From the NCBI GenBank assembly GCA_036554605.1, contig DATBMY010000291.1, forward strand, positions 1 through 26,917: a DNA stretch of 26,917 nucleotides, in the 5' to 3' direction. The notes under the pieces were generated by a model. It made no database searches and had not been told where the DNA came from. It saw nothing but the letters and a program-made list of their open reading frames with translations. This stretch comes from DATBMY01 sp036554605. Its GTDB lineage: Bacteria; Acidobacteriota; Blastocatellia; UBA7656. Every line of letters starts with the position of its first letter. Positions within the stretch are counted from its first letter, which is position 1. Positions 23,776-26,917 of this stretch are shown one piece after another. Made by a program: the position numbers and the translations under genes.

Positions 23776-25064
23776 TGAAAAAGATATGGGTGATCATCAA
23801 GCGCGAATACCTGGTCCGCGTGCGCACGAAAGCGTTCGCCATAGGCACGGTCCTGAGCCCGCTGCTGATGCTCGCGCTGATCGTGCTGCCGGGCTTTCTG
23901 GCGACTCGCGGCGGCGGCGACCGCAACGTAACGATCATTGACCAGACCGGCGACCCGCAGCTTTACGAGCTGATAAGACGAAGGCTCGAATCGCCTCAGC
24001 AGGAAGATGGCGGCGCGGCCCGAAATATCTCCACGCGCTTCATACTGAGCCATCAGGCGGTGCCGCCCGGCGAAGACCTGACGCCCGCAATCGAGCGCTA
24101 CAAGGATATCGTCGGGAAAGACTCCGACCAGTCCTTCGCGGTTCTGCCGACCGGCCTTTACGAAAGCGGCCAGCCGCAATACTACGCTCGCAACACGGCT
24201 GACATCTCCATACGCGCGCTCGAAGACAGCATCAGCGCGGCGATATCGGAACGGCGGCTCGCGCGCGACGGCTTCGACCCGGCGAAGATAAGGCAGTACA
24301 TGCGGGAAGTCGACCTTGTGACTCATAAGATCGGCTCGGACGGCGAGGTGACTCAAGGAGGGCGTTCGGATTTCTTCGTCGCATTCGGATTGCTCTTTTT
24401 CATATACATCTCGGTCCTCATCTACGGTCAGGTAGTGATGCGCGGCGTGAGCGAAGAGAAGCAATCGCGCATAGCCGAGATAGTCGTCTCTTCGGCGAAG
24501 CCTACCGAGATGATGCTTGGCAAAGTGATCGGCATAGGACTCGTGGGGCTCACCCAGATAGGAATATGGGCGCTGACGGCTTTCGTTATCTCCGCCTTCG
24601 GCGCTTCGTTTTTCTCCTCGCGCGGGGTGGCGGTGCCAAATATAGCGCCGAGCCTGCTTATATACTTCGTCGTCTATTTCCTTCTCGGCTATTTCCTGTT
24701 CGCGACGCTCTACGCGGTGGTCGGATCCATAGTCTCGAATGAAGAAGAGGCCCAGCAGGCGCAGATGCCGGTGACGATGCTTATCATCGTGCCGATGATA
24801 ATATTCGGGATGATTCTATCGAACCCGAACAGCGGCACGTCCATCGCGCTTTCGATGGTTCCCTTCTTCGCGCCGACGCTGATGATGCTGCGCATCGCCA
24901 TTGTCAACCCGCCGCTTTGGGAAGTGCTTCTGTCGATGGCCATCATGCTGGTGACGATCCTGGCGCTGGTCTGGGTTGCGGCGAGGATATACCGCGTGGG
25001 AATTCTTATGTATGGGAAGCGGCCTTCGCTTGCAGAGCTTGGCCGCTGGCTCCGGTATAGCTAA
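23775..25064 (+). CDS. ABC transporter permease (NatB-like)
   Basis: 429 aa from ATG 23775, which overlaps the ATPase stop. The frame extends further upstream, but that part lies inside the ATPase gene. The first helix (about 17-40) follows KREYLVRVRTKAFAIG, the usual start of NatB/ABC-2 permeases. A large extracytoplasmic domain of about 160 residues follows (NVTIIDQTGDPQLYELI... ). Five or so helices then fill residues 205-410. The motif YGQVVMRGVSEEKQSRIAEIVVSSAKPTEMMLGKVIGIGLVGLTQ, here broken around residues 220-262, is characteristic of NatB. It exports an unknown substrate together with the preceding ATPase. It ends 14 bp before the convergent VWA gene. Confidence 0.88.
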   Translation: MKKIWVIIKREYLVRVRTKAFAIGTVLSPLLMLALIVLPGFLATRGGGDRNVTIIDQTGDPQLYELIRRRLESPQQEDGGAARNISTRFILSHQAVPPGEDLTPAIERYKDIVGKDSDQSFAVLPTGLYESGQPQYYARNTADISIRALEDSISAAISERRLARDGFDPAKIRQYMREVDLVTHKIGSDGEVTQGGRSDFFVAFGLLFFIYISVLIYGQVVMRGVSEEKQSRIAEIVVSSAKPTEMMLGKVIGIGLVGLTQIGIWALTAFVISAFGASFFSSRGVAVPNIAPSLLIYFVVYFLLGYFLFATLYAVVGSIVSNEEEAQQAQMPVTMLIIVPMIIFGMILSNPNSGTSIALSMVPFFAPTLMMLRIAIVNPPLWEVLLSMAIMLVTILALVWVAARIYRVGILMYGKRPSLAELGRWLRYS

Positions 25065-25078
25065 TAAAAGTCCCGAAG

Positions 25079-26341
25079 TTAACGAACGCGGCTGGTGCGC
25101 TTTTTAAGATAGTCGTGAAGTATGTACTGCCCAAGCGTCATCGTGGTGGTGAAGTAAGCTTTCCCCTGGCATATCTCGGTCACCTTCTTTACGAAATCGA
25201 CCAGGTAGTAATCGTCGGCCAGCATGAACGTATTGATCATTATCCCGCTGCGCCGGCATAGCGCGACCTCTTTAAAGGTGGCGTCGAGTATGCGCGGGTC
25301 GAGCCCCATCGGGTTTTTATACACGCGGCCGTCTTCGAGCGTCATCGCCGAAGGCTTGCCGTCGGTTATCATTATGATCTGGCGCATGTCCTTGCGCTGC
25401 GACATGAGCAGCCGCCGCGCGAGCCTCAAGCCTTCGCTGGTGTTTGTGTGATAGGGACCGACCTGCGCTCGCGCAAGCTGCGACAGAGGGAGTTCTTCGG
25501 CCGAGTCATGGAAGAGCACCAGCCGCAGGCTGTCGCCGGGGTATTGAGTCCTTATCAAATGCGTGAGCGCAAGCGCTACGCGTTTGGCGGGCGTAAAGCG
25601 GTCCTCGCCGTACAGGATCATCGAATGCGAGCAGTCAAGCATCAGCACCGTTGCGCACGAGCTATGATACTCAGTCTGGTGGACCATAAGGTCCGAGTAC
25701 TCCATGTTGATGGGCACGCCCAGACCCTCGCGACTTATGGCCGAGCGCAGAGTGGCGCTCACGTCGAGGTTCATCGTATCGCCAAACTCGTAAGGGCGAG
25801 GCGCGGCGCTCGCTTCTATTCCGGTCGACAGGTGATTCGTGTCATGCCGCCCAAGAGATGATTTACCGAGCGAGGCGAGCAAATCTTTCAGGGCTTTGAA
25901 ACCAAGAAAGTCGAGCCCTTTATCGGTTATCTCGAACTTTACGCTCTTTTCGACGGGCTTGCCTACGTTGCCGCCTCGCGCCGCCTTGCGCGACGGCTGC
26001 CCTGCATCGGCGGGCTCCTCGCTCAGAGTTATATAACCTTCTTCAATGAGCCGCTCGATCAGGCGATCAATCAACTCGGCCAAAGCATCCTCGCGCAGGT
26101 TGCCCTCTGCGTCCATCAACTGCTCAAGCTCCGCATCCGACAGCAGGCCCTCTTCCAAAAGCGCCTGCATTATCGCTTCGCGCAGCGCGTCGAGCGAACG
26201 GTCGGGGTCGCCCCAGTAACGAGAGTAAGGGTTCTCGAACCCGCTCTGGAGCAGGAATTCAGCCAGCCGGTCGAGCAGCTCTTCAAGGCTGAGCGATTGC
26301 CAGTCGACGCCATCCCATTTTGAGTACTTGGTAAATGCCAT
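25079..26341 (-). CDS. VWA-domain protein (MoxR-partner/Mg-chelatase-like type)
   Basis: 420 aa. The N-terminal half is acidic and helical (LSLEELLDRLAEFLLQSGFENPYSRYWGDP-like, with many Leu/Glu heptads), and 120-170 is a linker with a KFEITDKGLDFLGFKAL segment. The VWA domain covers about 225-415 with an intact MIDAS: DCSHS (D236, S238, S240), HTNTSEG (T299/T301) and ITDG (D327). VWA proteins of this kind usually work with a MoxR-type AAA+ ATPase to remodel metalloproteins or complexes; no such ATPase is in the window. ATG 26341 has no ribosome site in front: a dispersed repeat starts only about 5-8 bp upstream. Expression signals may have been disturbed or supplied by the repeat. Cytoplasmic, since there is no signal peptide. 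Confidence 0.8.
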   Translation of the reverse strand: MAFTKYSKWDGVDWQSLSLEELLDRLAEFLLQSGFENPYSRYWGDPDRSLDALREAIMQALLEEGLLSDAELEQLMDAEGNLREDALAELIDRLIERLIEEGYITLSEEPADAGQPSRKAARGGNVGKPVEKSVKFEITDKGLDFLGFKALKDLLASLGKSSLGRHDTNHLSTGIEASAAPRPYEFGDTMNLDVSATLRSAISREGLGVPINMEYSDLMVHQTEYHSSCATVLMLDCSHSMILYGEDRFTPAKRVALALTHLIRTQYPGDSLRLVLFHDSAEELPLSQLARAQVGPYHTNTSEGLRLARRLLMSQRKDMRQIIMITDGKPSAMTLEDGRVYKNPMGLDPRILDATFKEVALCRRSGIMINTFMLADDYYLVDFVKKVTEICQGKAYFTTTMTLGQYILHDYLKKRTSRVR

Positions 26342-26345
26342 AGGT

Positions 26346-26471
26346 TTTCAGGGGTCAGGGGTCGGAGGTCAGGGGGCAGGGTCTGTTATTAAGGTAGCTT
26401 TTGAATTCTGAGATAGCATATTTCAAACTTGAGATCTGAAATCCCATAAGCCCTGGCCCCCGGCCACTGCC
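26346..26471. repeat. Dispersed palindromic repeat, copy 2
   Basis: About 126 bp fill the whole gap between the EncFtn and VWA genes. The left arm (26349-26381) has CAGGGGTCAGGGG, CGGAGG and TCAGGG; the right arm (26450-26471) has CCCTGGCCCCCGGCC and is more diverged. The core shares TTATTA-(n)-TAGC, TGAA, CTGA and TATTT-(n)-TTGAGAT with copy 1 in the same order. It holds no open frame. Confidence 0.8.
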
Positions 26472-26472
26472 T

Positions 26473-26880
26473 TCATCCGCGCCGGCGCAGGCTGCCGACG
26501 GTGAATCCGAACGCTGGTTCCTGCGACGCGGCGGAAGGCTGCGCGGGCGCTAACGCAATACCTTCAGTAGCGAGTGTCTGGGCCTCCTGCTGCTCTTCGA
26601 CTTCAAGCAGGTCGCCGCTCGTGAACAGGTAGGTCTTCAAGTATTTGTCCCACTCCGGGTCGCGCCGGCGTATCCATTCCAGCAGCATCGCCGCATGCTC
26701 TTTCTCCTCATCGGCGTGATGCCCCAGCACTCGTTTCAGCTCGTCGTCGTCGGTGACGTCTATGCGCTGCGAGTACCAGTCCATGGCCTCCAGCTCTTCC
26801 ATGAGCGAATGGATGGCGCGGGCCATGTCGCGCGTCTCGGGCTTCAACATCTCGTACGGTGCATGCCAGGCAATGGGCAT
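26473..26880 (-). CDS. Encapsulated ferritin (EncFtn) with C-terminal encapsulin-targeting peptide
   Basis: 135 aa. AAGGAG lies about 9 nt before ATG 26880. It matches the EncFtn family, helical ferroxidases that store iron only inside encapsulin nanocompartments: LKPETRDMARAIHSLMEEL, then EAMDWYSQRID, then HADEEKEHAAMLLEWIRRRDP and YLKTYLF. Against the Rhodospirillum rubrum enzyme (E32, E62, H65) the ferroxidase residues are E29, E59 and H62; E28, E31, W35 and Y36 of the entry region are also kept. A flexible Ala/Gln/Pro linker follows, and the protein ends FTVGSLRRRG, the classical encapsulin loading peptide type (LTVGSLRR). The shell gene, usually adjacent, is not in this window; the downstream neighbour is a VWA gene beyond a repeat. 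Family call is strong; cargo loading is inferred from the tail. Confidence 0.93.
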   Translation of the reverse strand: MPIAWHAPYEMLKPETRDMARAIHSLMEELEAMDWYSQRIDVTDDDELKRVLGHHADEEKEHAAMLLEWIRRRDPEWDKYLKTYLFTSGDLLEVEEQQEAQTLATEGIALAPAQPSAASQEPAFGFTVGSLRRRG

Positions 26881-26893
26881 TCTCTTTGCTCCT

Positions 26894-26917
26894 TATCTCA
26901 AATTTGAAATCTCAGAT
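26894..26917. repeat. Dispersed palindromic repeat, copy 3, cut by the right edge
   Basis: ATCTCAAATTTGAAATCTCA matches the A/T-rich core of copy 2 read on the opposite strand (TTTGAAAT beside TCTCA). It stands just upstream of the EncFtn ribosome site. The arms, if present, lie beyond the window. Confidence 0.5.

Overview
The window looks like a piece of a bacterial chromosome of moderately high GC with ordinary housekeeping content. There are no rRNA or tRNA genes, no CRISPR arrays and no transposase genes that I can see. I infer an Acidobacteriota genome, perhaps class Blastocatellia, from family resemblance remembered rather than searched. The clues are a sigma factor of the 'LDSDRERAG...FYGVARNVLREY' type followed by a small regulator-like gene, secreted proteins with an 'LPAGrY' motif, zinc-ribbon membrane proteins with a 'TTRNF' tail, heavy use of the ATA codon, and a fused E2-like/E1 2-oxoglutarate dehydrogenase.

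Layout. 1-3693 (minus) is a near-complete E2-like/E1 2-oxoglutarate dehydrogenase, cut by the left edge. 3926-6750 (plus) holds three exported proteins: an S41 peptidase, a LolA-like protein and a small 'LPAGrY' protein. A dispersed palindromic repeat lies between the second and third, and a good terminator follows the third. 6920-7555 (plus) is an integral-membrane methyltransferase. 7562-9928 (minus) is a tight rnc-lepB-small membrane protein operon. 10102-13603 (minus) holds a secreted repeat protein with its own terminator, a TPR-metallopeptidase probable lipoprotein and an HD-domain protein. 13725-15426 (plus) is a P-loop protein plus moaA (molybdenum cofactor). 15740-17193 (plus) is an unusual HTH/zinc-motif-sigma factor fusion and a possible anti-sigma partner, preceded by helically phased TTTAAG repeats. 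17196-21076 (minus) holds a two-helix protein, an acyl-CoA dehydrogenase, a CPA2 (KefB/YbaL-like) antiporter and a 45-residue membrane protein. 21717-25064 (plus) holds two tandem zinc-ribbon membrane paralogues and a NatA/NatB-type ABC exporter. 25079-26880 (minus) is a VWA-domain protein and an encapsulated ferritin (EncFtn) with a C-terminal encapsulin-loading peptide.

Most notable. (1) The EncFtn carries a textbook encapsulin targeting tail, but no shell gene is present in the window, and both of its flanks carry the dispersed repeat. (2) A roughly 125-140 bp palindromic repeat family has two full copies and one cut copy. (3) A zinc-motif/HTH domain is fused in frame to a sigma factor that keeps its own internal start site. 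(4) Three TTTAAG hexamers stand exactly 10 bp apart upstream of that gene. (5) A TPR domain is fused to an HExxH protease. (6) A 45-aa membrane protein is followed by a long hairpin.
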